Origin: Corydoras sp. C115
Taxonomy: Eukaryota; Chordata; Actinopteri; Siluriformes; Callichthyidae
Assembly (NCBI GenBank): GCA_019802505.1
Contig: JAFMOC010000077.1
Span: 875,001 to 939,000, forward strand
Length of the DNA stretch: 64,000 nt
Reading direction: 5' to 3'
This document shows positions 12,649 to 24,197 of the stretch, piece after piece (position 1 is the stretch's first letter; every line of letters begins with the position of its first letter). Both the position numbers and the translations under genes were made by a program. Below the pieces are notes generated by a model that worked only from the letters and a program-made list of their open reading frames with translations, searched no databases and was not told the DNA's origin.

Positions 12649-15600
12649 TTCCTTTGCTTTTTTCTTTGTGAGAACATTAAAGGGTTAAGAAAGAAAAGGA
12701 AAAAATCTTCATATTAAGTTAATTTAAGTACCCTGTTGATTTAATTTTCACCATATGTTTGCTGAGCATCAGACTGATATTGCAACCCCGGATCAGGCAG
12801 TGTACTTGTCACATATTGTTCTTTGTGTAACTTTAGGTCTAGGAGCCCAATTTCCTTTTTTATATATAAAAAAAAAAAGAAAATATAAAACCAGAAAATT
12901 CCTACAGTCAAGTTTACTCTGAGGTAAGAGTTGTATGCTACAGTGAAAAGCTATGTTGATTTGTGCTAATAGTGTCAGATTTGAAGATACAGTATGTCCT
13001 TAATGCGGTTTCAGAGAGGCCATGCAGTTGTTGCGTGAGTATATTGTGGCCGGTTGTTTGTCTGTCTTTGGACTGTCTGAATCAGTAATGCATGCACGAA
13101 TGGCCTTAATAAGGTGAGGCAATAGCATGTAACACTTCTAAGAGACTTTGAGATGAGGAAGATGAATATATCTGGGTGCTAGCAAAATACACTATTTTGC
13201 TCCTTATGGCAAAAAAGTGGTGTAATACTTTTCACCTGAAATACCAATTATTAAAATGAAATAACAAGTGGAAATAGATTTTCAAGTGGTGGAAAAAGGA
13301 AGTTGTCAGATGTAATGATGTATGGATTAGTTAGAGTGCAATGCATTGCATTACATTATATTTGGTCATTTAAATGACACTTTTATCCAAAGCGACTTAC
13401 AATGTATACCAACTTAATGTTTTGGGGTCAGATCACAGGGTTACAAACAGAATCTGTGAAGAATATTTCAGGCACTGTGCAGATATACTAGAGCAGGGCA
13501 CCAATCCATAGCTGGGCACATAAAAGTATCTACAGATGTAGAAATCTTTACCTCCTCAGTTGTTAATTTTATATCTAATTTTGTACCAGTCAAAATCTTG
13601 CATAATAAGTCTACATTCCTAGTAATATGTCTTTATAATTACATCCAAATAAGCGTTTTAGCTTTCTCTTTGTTATTTGTGTTTACAATGGTCTTCAGCT
13701 GCCAAGTTATATCATTTAGTTTTACTACCTGCAGAACCTGATTTCATTTAGAACATTCAGATATTATGTCTCATTTAATTGAAGGTGTATACTGTAGAAA
13801 GAATAAGTTTGTCGTGTATCCTAGTTCCACGTTTGATTTAAGATTTTTCTATTTATAAAGCTTTAGAATAATGTCTGTTTGCTATTAGTTATTGTTCTTA
13901 GAAAGAAAGGATAATAGCTCAAACTAGAATCAGCTAGTAAGACTGAAATCGGCCACGAAAATTGACATCAGTAAACCAGTAAATCAGTAATTAAAATATA
14001 TATATATATATATCATCTGTTTATTACATACCATGCATATTTACTTTTAATAGATTATTTTTAGACAGAACAATAACATTGGTATGGTTAATGTGATCAG
14101 TCTGTGCACACTGGGCAATATTTATGCTGCTACAGGGTTGTACTTTGTTGTTTGTAGTTGTACTGAGTACTGTTTATATAGGGTGCTCAAACTGTTTTCT
14201 TTAAACCCTTTGTCTTACTGTATTTTTGGGGATGGGAATAAAACAAGTCTGTAGCAAGTCTGAAAGACTGAAAATAGGATTTGCCAGGCCCGAATACATG
14301 TTTCTTTTAAACAGTTAATCTGTCTTGGCTGATGTATAAGACTACACATTGAGAATTAAATGAAACATAGGCAGCGGGACTCCAATTGCAACTCCAATTG
14401 GTGGTTGGAGTTGATGGAGCACAGTGTGGTCTCAGACCAGGTTTCTGTTTGCAAAATGAGAGACAAAAAAAGGAGAAAAGTGGATCAAAACACTGTACAT
14501 GCAGCACTCTCCTTGGTCTGGTGCTGCCTTATGGCACCATCCACTGGTCTGGTTCTAGTCACCCCATCCTTCAGTAAAAGTTGACAAAACATCTTTGACA
14601 ACCCAATATGTTTCCAGAAATAGTTTTTTAGTTCCCTATAATGCCTTACTTCCTGTTTCGGCTTGGCTTCGACTTTTGTGCAAAAAAGTGATTGCCAATG
14701 CTCTTGCACATGCCCAAGTAAGAAACCCAGAACCTGAGAGATTTTGCAACACCAGTCTTGTTGCTCTTTGACTAGAATCTTGAGATTCACCCTGTAACAG
14801 TTTTTTTAAATTATTATTATTATTATTATTATTATTTTTTTTGTAACTTCATTTTGGCCTCAATTACCAACCTTAGCCTCTATTGGCATCCGTTGGCACT
14901 ACACACCCACATTCAACTAGCTGATGGGCTTAATATTTCATTGTAATCTGCACAGATTCAAGACACCCTGTACTGGGTGAACAGCCCCAGAACATAACAG
15001 AGCCTCCCCCATATTTCACAGTAAGGACAGTATTCTTATTTTGATTTGCTTCATTTTTCCATCTTGGAACATGGCGCTCATGTCTCTAGGTAAAAATCTC
15101 CATTTATGTCTCATCTGTCAATAGGGCATTTTCCCAGAAGCTTTGGGGCTTGTCAACATGTAGTTTGGGAAATTCCATTCTGGCAATTTTATGATTTGTT
15201 TTGAACAATGGTGTGCTTCTTGAATGTGAATAAAGTCCACTTTTGCTCAAACAGCAACGGATGGTACGATCTGATATGTGTATGTGCAACTGTAGTCACA
15301 GAAACATCAAGCTTCTTGGAGATGGTTTTATGACCTTTACCTTTAACATGCTTCTCTATATAAACTCTTTTCTTTGCTTCCTCTGTTCAATTTTGTGTGT
15401 CGTACACACCATATCAGCAAACAGCACAGCGACTACCTGTTGCCCTATATATTGGCCCACTGAGTGATTACAAGATTGTAGATATCTGTAATGCAAATTA
15501 GTAGACATGCCTTGATTTAACATGTCCCATTCATCACATTATTTTCAGGGGTACCATAATTTCTGTCCAGGCCTGTTTAATGAGTTTACTGCTTTTAAAT

Positions 15601-18600
15601 TATTCTATTGAAGCATGGTCCAAATACAAATTTTCATTTGTTTATTTATAATAGGATGTATATGTATTATTACTTTTGTCAGATTCTAGTTATTTCTGTT
15701 GGTTTTTATTTCATTAATCCAGCTTCAGCATTCTAGTGGAAGATAATCCCTATGCCCTTCTTTTACTTGGAGTGGAAACCTCATTGACTGTCATGTCATC
15801 TTGATAAATGATTTTAAAATACTAAAAGCATATGCTGTTTTTAACTTCATACATTTGCAAATCATGATATATATCCACATTAATACATTTTTTTTTTACT
15901 AAAGGTGTTTAAACATATCTGCTGTCCTAAGTATAAAATGTTCTACAGTAATTTCTCCTTTAAATATTACATTTACACATATCATGTTTTATTTAATTTA
16001 GGAAATTCAATGCTAAATGTGGATTAACATGTGTAGTGGCCTGTGCTTTATAGATCATGTGTTATAGCAAATATTTGAAAATGTACATATTCCATTATCT
16101 ATACAAAAATATATTCCAAAATGTGTGTTCATGCATAATTTAAAAGAATGAATGTTCCCAATTTAAATTTTGTCCTCTTAAGAGGGCTGTTTTTTATGAG
16201 TCTAGAGCCATTTTTATTGTAGTCTGTGTAACACTGTGGGCACAGCAGCCGCACACCATTAGATGGCAACTTCAGAGGATTGCCATGGAAATGCCATAGC
16301 AACAAGGATGTTGCTCAGAGATGTGGATGACAAAAATCCCATGATTAAGACTTCACTTAAATGGTAAAGGGTATTTTTTTTAGATTTTCACACAGTGCTT
16401 TAGAAACACCCATTATGGAACATGGTGGACAGCAAGGACTGTCAATTACTAATGGTTTAAGTTCTTTGGAATGGTGACTTTTCTATGAATAAAACAGACA
16501 TGACTGCTTTCTGCATCTTAGCACCATAGTGAATGGCATTTTCCATACTATCATTTCCGATTTTCCAAATAGGCACTGCAGTTTAATGAATAAATACATG
16601 GTTGTGTACATTGGCTATAACAGACAATATACCGTATTTTCCGGGACCATAAAGCGCACCGTATTATAAGGCGCAGTCTGAATTACGGGGTCTATTTCTG
16701 TATTTAACCCACGTATAAGGCGCACCGTACTATAAGGCACAGTCTCAATTACGGACTCTATTTCTGTATGGTACTTATTCTGTACGGCACCGTATTATAA
16801 GGCTTGCTAAAACATACGATCTACAAGAAAAGTAAAGGATGCAAAACGGTGATTTATAATTGAAGTTCTACTACTTGACAAAACACACATTATTTTTAAT
16901 CACTCTTCTCCCACAAATCCATCAAAGTCCTCATCTTCTGTGTCTGAATTAAAAAGCTGCGCAATTTCACTATCGAGTACTCCACTATCGAGTACTCCCT
17001 CACATTAATGTCTGAGTCCGTCTCGTCACCAGGCGGCTGTTCAGCAATGATGCCGGCTTTCGCGAAAGCTCGAACAGTTACAGCAGAAAGCTTAGCCCAA
17101 TCATCCACAATCCATTCACAGACGGTGGCATAACTCACCCCGCCGCTGCCTCCCGAGTTTTAGTAAATGTGCATTCACCGTCTATCATTCATCGCTCCCA
17201 CGCCGCCCGCAACTTTACTTTAAACGCCCTGTTTACGCCAATGTCCAGTGGTTGGAGTTCTTTATTTAATCCTCCCGGAATGACGGCAAGCTCCGAATTA
17301 AATTTCGCTCGCACAACAATACTTTTATAGAATTTGGAACTCAGTACACGTATAAGGCGCACCGGATTATAAGGCGCACGTCCGATTTCTGGGAAAATTT
17401 TAGGCTTTTAGGTGCGCCTTATAGTCCGGAAAATACGGTAATCACTCTCAAGATACAAATAGTGTATTTTATGTCTTTATTTTCTTTATTTTAGTTTGTA
17501 AACTTATTGTGAAACACCATTTAACAATTGCCGACAGACAAATAGCCCTTATCTTTAGCCATTGATTTTAATAGGATATAGTATAAAGTTTTGAACTATG
17601 TTTATGGATCACCTAAAGATGCCTTGTCATAGTAAATAATAATTTGTAAATAGCTAAGATGGTTATTATAAATGTGTATCAGGAATGCTTTTTGAATAAA
17701 TTTATTCAAAATAAATAACTTACTTCATAAAAATACTTGAGACACTTGACAACTGAGACCCACATCCATTGTTTAAATGCCCTCCTTAAATTTCAAGCTC
17801 TTCAATTTTAAAAAGTTTTTTTTTTGGTTTAAACTTTGTTACCATTATGAAGCTAATCTATACACAATAACTACCTCATGTCACAGTAATTAAAGCATCA
17901 GACAAGAGATTTCAGAACATCTGTTCAGTGTAAGACACATCATTTTAATTCCCATTAGAACTTCTGCTAATGAATGGAATCTGCAAAATCATTCATGTGA
18001 TAAACAGAATGCTGCAATTTTTTAAAAATCATCTGCTATTAGTTGTTATAATAAGACAATTTAATAGATATAAGGGAATTGTTTCTTTGTTATTGTTTCC
18101 ATGTCTTTATGACTATGGGCTCTTTATTGTTTTTTCATCTCACACCCAATAAGAAAAGTGTCTGTCACAACAGATCCTAGTCACAAAACTTCAGACTTAA
18201 TAAAAATACATCAATCAAATTAATAATTTTGTTTCAGTTAAATGAATATTGAGTTTTTATGAGGATTATCTTGGAAACCAAGTTATGTGAAGTTGTCATT
18301 TGTAGAATAGCTTTAACATTTTAACTATCTGCTTTCTTTGTTTGTATACACAAGTTTAGAACATTTGATAACACAGCATACGTACATGTTACCATAGTAA
18401 CCGCCAGGCAGGGAATTAACTGCAGGTCTGCCTGCCTATTGAAGATTTAGGATTAATGTAGTTGTGAGAACAAAAAACCCAAATCAGATAAGAGCACAGT
18501 GCCGTTAGGTAACTTGAGTTAATGTTTATCAGGTTTATTGAACATATAGCAATTGATCACTGATATAAATGTAGCACCTGCAACCCATCGTTCATTCTTA

Positions 18601-21491
18601 TTCAGTCTTACACAGGCATGGAGCATTCGACTGGTAAGACACAGAAGCACATTCAGTCTAAGACTCATTTCTCAAAACGCAGCACAGAGCACCACAGAAG
18701 GTCATTCTCACCTGTGGCCATCAAACTCTACAACTCCTCTCTTCATGTGTAATAATTCATATGTGCAACCAAACAACAAAAAATACATTTCATTCTTATT
18801 ATATTTTTGTACATAATAACTCAGCAAACTGTAACATGTAACATCTGCAACTGTAACATCTGAAATTTCCCCTCCAGGGAGCAATAAAGTACTTTGATTC
18901 TGATTATCAAGATTAGCAGCAACCCAGGGGGGCTTTGTTTTAGGGGCCAGCACAAGCACAGAAATGTCAGATCCCGTCAAATTTCACCAGGTTAATATAA
19001 TAATAAAATACTTAATATTTTATAATTGATTATTATTGTTGTTACTATGAGTGATAAAGCGTTTGCCATTTATGTGATCCACAATTTAGCTGTGTAAGCA
19101 AATAAGCTCATGTAAGCAAATAAGCACGTTCGCCTCTCAGCGCTAGGGATTCCCGGTTCGAATCCCCATCTGGGTGGAGTTTCCATGTTCTCCCCGTGTC
19201 CGCGTGAGTTTCCTCCGGGTTCTCCGGTTTCCTCCCACAGTCTAAAAACATGGATCAAGTCAATTGAATTCTCCAAATTGCCCCATATAGAGTGTGTCTG
19301 TGTGAGTGAGTGTGTGCCCAGCGATGAATTGGCACCCTGTCCTGTGTGTATCTGCCCAGCGCCCGAAACGTTCTCCCCTGGATGGGCATGGGCATGGGGA
19401 ACCCCACCGCGACCCTAATAGAGGATAAAGCGGGAGATAATGGATGGATGGATGTAAGCAAATAAACAGAAGTGAATATAGATTGTTTAAATCTTTTGTA
19501 TTGGTACTGGCTTTTGAGAGCGCGTACTGTGGTGACTCTTCGAGGTTGTGTGATGATGTATAATGTGCAGGTGAAATGTAAGTACACGTAGTTTTCTGCT
19601 TAAATTCTTCTTCCTTAACAAGTTACATTATAAATTCAGCTTGTACTCTTACTGCCTCTAAACCGCTTGTGTCTTTTACTGAACCTTTCTATTAATAATA
19701 TTGGTACAAGTCTGTTATTGCTTCTCTGGGTGAAGCACTTTTTGACCTTTGTTGCTGAGGGCACCTGGTAAGCTTAATTACTGCTACTGCCCACACCATC
19801 TGTTTTTGTTTTGTTATTTTTACAGTACATTAAATCCTGGTTAAAAATATGGAGCTTTTTTTTTCTTTCCAGTATATATTTTTGTTTTCTGGTCACTGCA
19901 ACAAAATTGTTTTGCCGCCCATCATTGATTGACAGTGCAGTTTTTTCCTCTGCAAAGTGTTTTTCACGATTTTTGTTTTAAGTAGGTCATTTGGTAGTGT
20001 GACAGAGAAAGTCCCAAATGATTTTTGTCTGTCTTTAATTTTACATCAATGCCTTTAGACTGCACTCCCTCTCACAACAGGCTTTTGGTCTATCTTCTTT
20101 TTTCTCATTCTGCTGAGAGATTAAAAATCAAAGATTTCTTTTTGATGTGTCCATGTAAAAGCAAAGCCTGGAAAGATTCTGGAGAACTTGACCGAAGACA
20201 CAGCGGCTGCCCATCATCTCGAACAGTCAGTTCTCTCAGTAGCTTGAGAGTGCACAGTTCAGGCTCAAATTAATAATCACTTCACTTTCCCACTTTTTTT
20301 TTTATTCACCTCTGACCATAAGACGCATCAAAATATTTCACCTGCCAAAAATGTGTAGTACCTGTAAGCACTGATGGAGGATTGGATCATGGTTCTGACC
20401 AATAAAGAACAGAAAAGGAGACTAACAAAATGTGTAGAGAAACAGATGGACCCTTGTCAGAAATTCATTCATTCATTCATTCATTATCTTCCGCTTTATC
20501 CTCTATTAGGGTCGCGGTGGGGTTCCACATGCCCATCCAGGGGAGAACGTCTCGGTCGCTGGGCAGATAGACACAGGACAGGGTGCCAATCCATCGCTGG
20601 GCACACACTCACTCACACAGACACACTCTATATGGGGCAATTTTGAGAATTCAATTGACTTGATCCATGTTTTTGGACTGTGGGAGGAAACTGGAGAACC
20701 CGGAGGAAACCCACACAGACACGGAGAGAACATGGAAACTCCACCCAGATGGGGATTCGAACCGGGAATCCCTAGCGCTGAGAGGCGAACGTACTAACCA
20801 CTAATCCACCGTGCCGCCTTGAACAATAATGTGCATTTAAATAGTAAATGTTATGAAATTATCTTCCGCCCAATCCTCTACTAGGGTCAAGGATTAGTTC
20901 CCCATTTCCATCCAGGGGAGAACGTTTTGGGCGCTGAACAGAGAGTTGCTGGGCAAACACTCACTTTCACAGACGCATACACTAGATGTGGGCAATAGAT
21001 TTATAGAATAGAATCCATGACCTTGAATCCATGATTTTGAACTGTGGAAGGAAAAAAGAAAACCCATGCGGACTAGAAAGTACTTAGGAGCTCCTGCAGC
21101 CTCATTTGTGCTTCGAATTTGAGTTTATTTGATTAAGTCTAGAGTGAACCGGGGACACATTTTTGACAAGCCTTTTGATAGGCTCTTGGGTAAAGATTTG
21201 GGCAGTACATAAATCTGATGACGTGTATTCTGTTCCGGTTTGAGAATGAAATTCGTTGCTAAATTAAAAGTTGTGGCAGCCTTTAAACAGCTTCCTATAA
21301 ATTTAGCTTTGCAGAGCTTGTAATTAATGTTACAAACACATGCCTAGACAACTATCTATAGATGTATACATAGGTGTCTAATGCTATTGATGATGTAAAT
21401 GTGTTTTTTGCAGTGTCTGGCAGTATGGGAGTCATTTCTTCTGTGTCAGAGGAGTGAAGCTGATGCAGCAGATGATCAATTTAACTCCTAA
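8324..21491 (+). CDS. snx7: SNX7 (sorting nexin 7), last two coding exons; 5' part lies outside the window
   Basis: SNX7 is a PX-BAR sorting nexin that binds phosphoinositide-rich endosomal membranes; only the C-terminal end of its BAR domain is here. Exon 8324-8476 (51 codons) and exon 21414-21491 (25 codons plus stop) join in phase 0. The joined peptide carries the family pattern ETANNTLK, DWSRWQKSM, DLKTAF, AEKNIEYYEK then CLAVWESFLL, which I recall as the C-terminus of vertebrate SNX7 (human: ANNALK, DWERWKQNM, CLATWESFL). Splice sites are AACAG/ATG, AAG/GTAAGC and TTTTTTGCAG/TGT. SNX30 is the closest paralogue, but the convergent neighbour PLPPR5 favours SNX7. No earlier SNX7 exon was seen in 1-8323. 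The intron between the two exons is 12.9 kb and full of transposons. The C-terminal tail after WESFLL differs from the mammalian one and ends in DDQFNS. Confidence 0.9.
8507..8668. mobile_element. Fold-back MITE copy (family with CACCTCTTTCC)
   Basis: A palindromic unit whose arms carry GAGAAAGAGATGTCATTAG and its inverse TTACACCTCTTTCCTGTAAT, ending in TTATTGCTTTTATAAAACAG. Related copies are at 22920-23310, 29303-29466 and 53450-53880. Confidence 0.7.
9037..9252 (+). mobile_element. DANA-like SINE, 5'-truncated
   Basis: Begins at AGTCCAAAAACATGGATCAA, so the whole tRNA part is missing. Body and the (GAAT)n tail are present. Confidence 0.88.
9253..10380. other. snx7: SNX7 intron, no gene recognised
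   Basis: AT-rich sequence without a convincing ORF or known repeat signature. Confidence 0.45.
10394..10746 (-). mobile_element. DANA-like SINE, full length with target-site duplication
   Basis: (ATTC)n tail on the left, tRNA-like head on the right (GCTAACCACTAAGCCACC, the A-box on the - strand). A perfect 13-bp duplication CATTGAAAAAGTT lies at 10381-10393 and 10747-10759. It carries an internal (AC)n expansion. Confidence 0.93.
10760..11640 (+). mobile_element. Possible degenerate DNA transposon (class uncertain)
   Basis: The motif ACCATTTGGTAGAG(A/G) recurs at 10788, and in variants near 10347 and 12481, and inverted near 11050. The stretch 11341-11640 looks like a stop-riddled coding relic. 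No terminal repeats could be fixed; the call is tentative. Confidence 0.3.
11917..12268 (+). mobile_element. DANA-like SINE, full length with target-site duplication
   Basis: Head GGCACGCTGGCTTAGTGGTT, B-box GGTTCAAATCC (one change from consensus), tail (ATGG)n. The duplication TTCTGATTTT lies at 11907-11916 and 12269-12278. Confidence 0.92.
12573..12643. repeat. (TA)n microsatellite
   Basis: About 35 uninterrupted TA units. Confidence 0.95.
12650..14780. other. snx7: SNX7 intron with small repeat fragments
   Basis: Contains a widespread fish repeat fragment around 13330-13430 (TTTATCCAAAGCGACTTACA) and a short reverse SINE fragment at 13462-13527. The ORFs in 14307-14790 show no recognisable domain. 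Confidence 0.45.
14811..15600 (-). mobile_element. Degenerate Tc1-like element
   Basis: The - strand reads CCLSKSGLYSHSRSTPLF and QSFWENALLTDET, the segment leading to the first catalytic Asp of Tc1-like transposases, with stops and shifts on both sides. The right side has GGGGTACCATAATTTCTGTC, typical of Tc1-like ends in fish. A (TTA)n run sits at the left edge. Confidence 0.75.
15601..16629. other. snx7: SNX7 intron, no gene recognised
   Basis: AT-rich sequence, no tandem arrays, no coding signal. Confidence 0.45.
16630..17440 (-). mobile_element. pogo/Tigger-like DNA transposon, deleted derivative
   Basis: Terminal inverted repeats ACCGTATTTTCCGG with a TA dinucleotide at each end (16630-16631, 17439-17440). 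Subterminal TATAAGGCGCACC is repeated several times near both ends. A - strand fragment at 17138-16896 (VCEWIVDDWAKLS, VRAFAKAGI, LMDLWE) resembles the C-terminal end of pogo-type DDE transposases. The interior is GC-richer than its surroundings. Confidence 0.8.
17441..18550. other. snx7: SNX7 intron, no gene recognised
   Basis: AT-rich sequence without supported features. Confidence 0.45.
18560..18905 (+). mobile_element. Non-LTR retrotransposon 3'-end remnant
   Basis: A reading frame with SIRLVRHRSTFSLRLISQNA, followed by GAAATTTCCCCTCCAGGGAG, AATAAAG and a TTCTGATT tail: the arrangement of fish LINE 3' ends. The clade is not certain. Confidence 0.6.
19124..19451 (+). mobile_element. DANA-like SINE truncated just after the A-box, with target-site duplication
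   Basis: Starts at GCACGTTCGCCTCTCAGCG, so the A-box is lacking but B-box GGTTCGAATCC is intact. The 14-bp duplication ATGTAAGCAAATAA lies at 19110-19123 and 19452-19465. The left target copy is itself preceded by a second TGTAAGCAAATAAGC. Confidence 0.92.
19470..20460. other. snx7: SNX7 intron, no gene recognised
   Basis: The 82-codon ORF near 20025-20273 has no recognisable domain and no well-placed splice sites. The stretch 20300-20400 shares AGCACTGATGGAGGATTGGA with a repeat near 56760. Confidence 0.4.
20464..20818 (-). mobile_element. DANA-like SINE, full length
   Basis: (ATTC)n tail, body and tRNA-like head, ending in GTGCCGCC. The A-box region has one change (CTAATCCACC). No clear target-site duplication. 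Confidence 0.9.
20858..21066 (-). mobile_element. DANA-like SINE, old partial copy
   Basis: Diverged body (ATCCAGGGGAGAACGTTTTG; CTGGGCAAACACTCACTTTC), no head. It lies 40 bp from the previous copy and 350 bp upstream of the SNX7 last exon. Confidence 0.75.
21414..21491 (+). CDS. snx7: SNX7 terminal coding exon
   Basis: 25 codons and TAA, entered in phase 0 after a strong acceptor (tgttttttgcag). It begins CLAVWESFLL, the conserved last helix of SNX7/SNX30, and ends with an acidic tail (EADAADDQFNS). It is too short to stand out as an ORF; I found it by looking for the expected continuation of the previous exon. Confidence 0.9.
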   Translation, partial: CLAVWESFLLCQRSEADAADDQFNS

Positions 21492-21775
21492 TTCAAAGTC
21501 ATGTCTTTATTGAATACAGACGACCAAAGACAGTCCAAATGGTACAATTGCTCACCAACATGCCACTGCTAGTGAAATCTCACAGACTGAAGCTATACCA
21601 CCTGCTGATTCAGTGGTACCAGTGATATGATCTTACCACCAATTATTACTTTTCATTCTGTATTTAAAAAATGCCAAATTAAGAGAAAATCCAATAGAAA
21701 CTGTTTTGATTTCAAATTCTTGGATTGTAATGTTTGTTGTGCAATTATTTTAATAAATAGATTTTTAATATCATG
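21492..21775 (+). other. snx7: SNX7 3' UTR with poly(A) signal
   Basis: Non-coding sequence directly after the SNX7 stop. AATAAA at 21752-21757 is the first canonical poly(A) signal, about 260 nt past the stop, so cleavage is expected near 21770-21780. A Tc1-like remnant starts just downstream. Confidence 0.6.
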
Positions 21776-22700
21776 ATTGTTTTAAGACTTTTTAACTCAC
21801 TCACTGATCAAAAGGGTGGGAAACACCCCGAATCTAATTTATCGGCCTTCTACCTGCCTGCAAACTCTTTTGTGCATTTTATGCACTGAATGGCCGCTTT
21901 ATTAGAAACACCTACTCTTTTGTGATTTGAAGCCTTAATCTAGTCCAATTTGTACATGAACACTGATTGCTAAGTAACAGGATTCTGATTAAGCCAATCA
22001 GATTTAAGGACTAAAATTCTATAATAGAATAAAAAGGACCCATTTTATAATAGAAATTATGACTCCAACAAGAGAGTTGTCAACTAAAACTAGGGCTGTA
22101 TTCATCTAAAGATTTTCATAGTCGAATCTGATTCGTCAGATTTTCCCTATAGTCGACTGATAGTGGAATCAGTTAAAATTTCACCACAAGATGGCGCTAT
22201 AAGCGTAGTTTTTAAAAAAGATTTTAAAAAATATTTTACTTGTTTTTCTAGAGCACCGTAAATGGGATCCCCGTTCTGGACTTTTTTCCACTTCAAAGGA
22301 AAAACCTAAAAAAAAACTAAAAAGCTAAAAATTAGGATGATTTTATTTGACAAAAGGCTATATATATATAACGAAAACAGACATTTCATGTAAAAACTAA
22401 TGCTTAGCAGCAGCCATGGGCACCCCCATGTGGTCAAAATGGTACATTCGACTATGAGGTTCATAGTCGACTACGGTTCTCCGAATCGAATCGTCGAATC
22501 AGCGAATATTGCAGCTCACCCCTAACTAAAACCATGGGAAAAATTATGAAACTGAAACACGAAGAAAATACCAGACAGAATGGCTGATGTAGGTTGTTCC
22601 CAGTCAGCCGTCAATAGGCATGTCAGTTTGTTTTTGCTATAGTAACGATCAGAAAAAGCACGAAAAACACGTGTACTAATTTTCTTTTAGTATTTATGGG
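21776..22700 (+). mobile_element. Tc1-like remnant interrupted by a hAT MITE
   Basis: The left end has ATGGCCGCTTTATTAGAAAC. A transposase-like start at 22059 reads MTPTRELST, is cut by the MITE at 22091-22524, and resumes as MGKIMKLKHEENTRQN, then VGCSQSAVNRHVS after a frame break. This fits the N-terminal helix-turn-helix of Tc1-like transposases; the catalytic part is missing. Confidence 0.68.
22091..22524. mobile_element. hAT-type MITE (434 bp) with 8-bp target-site duplication
   Basis: The ends are TAGGGCTG and the inverse of CACCCCTA. A perfect 8-bp duplication ACTAAAAC lies at 22083-22090 and 22525-22532. Subterminal repeats of ATTCGAC/GTCGAAT and TAGTCGAC lie near both ends. There is no coding capacity. 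Confidence 0.88.
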
Positions 22701-22899
22701 TGTGGTTTGGGCATAACATGCAATAAACCAATCAGTATGTCAATTTCTGTTCCCTTTAAGAGTTTTGTGCTTTCTAACTTTGGTCAATTACTGTGAATTG
22801 AGAATACACAGTGTAGCAGACAATGTATATGCATTTCTGTGCAAATGCAGTGATCTTTATTATTAGTATTTCCGGTCCTTATTTTTTGTTTGAGCTGTT

Positions 22900-23315
22900 T
22901 AGCCAGCCATGAGAATATTGACAATAATGCACACCCTCTGATTGCTTCACATTCATATCAATGCTTGTTATCCAGTGCATTATTTTCCCTGTTTTTTTTA
23001 TAAACTGTATTTTGTAATTTGGCCACAGTATTTTATCGATGGAGAAACTGAAAACCTGTCAATTAGATTACAAGATTAGATTACTTTGCAGAACACCAGT
23101 TTATTAATGATTTTGCTTTCAATAAACCTATTTATAAATCAAACCTTGTTTATTTATATTATAATGTGTTTGCAACCATTTTATAAAATCTATAAGGCAC
23201 TCGATTTTTAACAACTCTGCTTTGCATTGTGCCTCATAACACCTCTTTCCTGTGATTTATTCACAATAATGAATGTCTGCCGTGCCTTATTGTTTTAATA
23301 AAATTCAGTGCACTG
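22900..23315. mobile_element. Long form of the fold-back MITE family
   Basis: Left part GACAATAATGCACACCCTCTGA with CTTCACATTCATATCAATG; right part ACACCTCTTTCCTGTGATTT and GTGCCTTATTGTTTTAATAA. The same order recurs at 53450-53880, so this is a defined family longer than the fold-back units at 8507 and 29303. Confidence 0.65.
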
Positions 23316-24020
23316 TGTTTAAGATAGTGCTCGTGTGTTACAGTAGTTATACTCATTTGCATATCGTGTAAATTGTAGCATTGTTTAAATGGGAGCTTTG
23401 AAAAAAAAATCCTGTCTTAAAAAAAACTTACAACAAGAACAAGCTGCTGTAATAGAAGAACTATTCTCTTATACAAATGTGTGACATATAGCTAAATATA
23501 GATCTTCTTTATAGTAGGATATTATGATTTTTTTTTTCTTTTCTTTTTCTGGTTATAAAACAGCTGTCTAAGCTGCATGTTTAATATAAAAGTAGGTTAC
23601 GCGCATGACCTAATCACATTAAACATTTAACTGCTCCCTTTAAATAACACTGGGCCCTAAAATGATTGCTTTTATCAGCTGTTTATTTGAGCAGATGTTG
23701 GTGGGTGAGTGCAGTGAACCCTGTGTTTGCTTTTTCCTTTCTTTTTTGTAAAATTAGATAGAATTGTGTCAATGTGCCAGTATCTCAACACATTACAGGC
23801 AGAGGCAGCAAGTTGGCTCAATTTAATCATCATTATTTATTGGACAGCAATAAAGCTTAGCATTGTACATGGAAAAAAAATACCTCACCTTATAGCATGA
23901 ATGTCCTGGGTTTGAGTGTAGCGCCGGATACAAAATGTCATTGATGTGTGAAGTTTAAATGTTTTTCATATGCCAGTATAGAATTTCTTGTTATATAAGT
24001 TCTGTTGGCTGTACAGAATT
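23316..24020. other. Intergenic, no gene recognised
   Basis: AT-rich spacer downstream of SNX7, without supported features. Confidence 0.45.
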
Positions 24021-24021
24021 A

Positions 24022-24024
<3 letters not shown>

Positions 24025-24080
<56 letters not shown>
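24025..24080. repeat. (TG)n microsatellite
   Basis: About 28 TG units, directly abutting the (TA)n palindrome. Confidence 0.95.
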
Positions 24081-24084
<4 letters not shown>

Positions 24085-24091
24085 AATAGAC

Positions 24092-24155
<64 letters not shown>

Positions 24156-24186
24156 TATATATATAATAGTCTATTATAATAGACTA
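24081..24186. repeat. (TA)n array inside an inverted repeat
   Basis: TTATAATAGACTAC starts the left side; the right side is the inverse (TAGTCTATTATAA). The right boundary also holds the 20-bp palindrome TAGTCTATTATAATAGACTA (24167-24186). Confidence 0.9.
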
Positions 24187-24197
24187 CACAATATATA

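Noticed and set aside
14307..14790. Overlapping ORFs on both strands
   Set aside because: No transposase or host-gene motif recognisable; probably an old repeat, too unclear to call.
20025..20273. 82-aa ORF upstream of the SNX7 last exon
   Set aside because: No SNX7 similarity, no fitting splice sites; the SNX7 exons join directly across it in phase.
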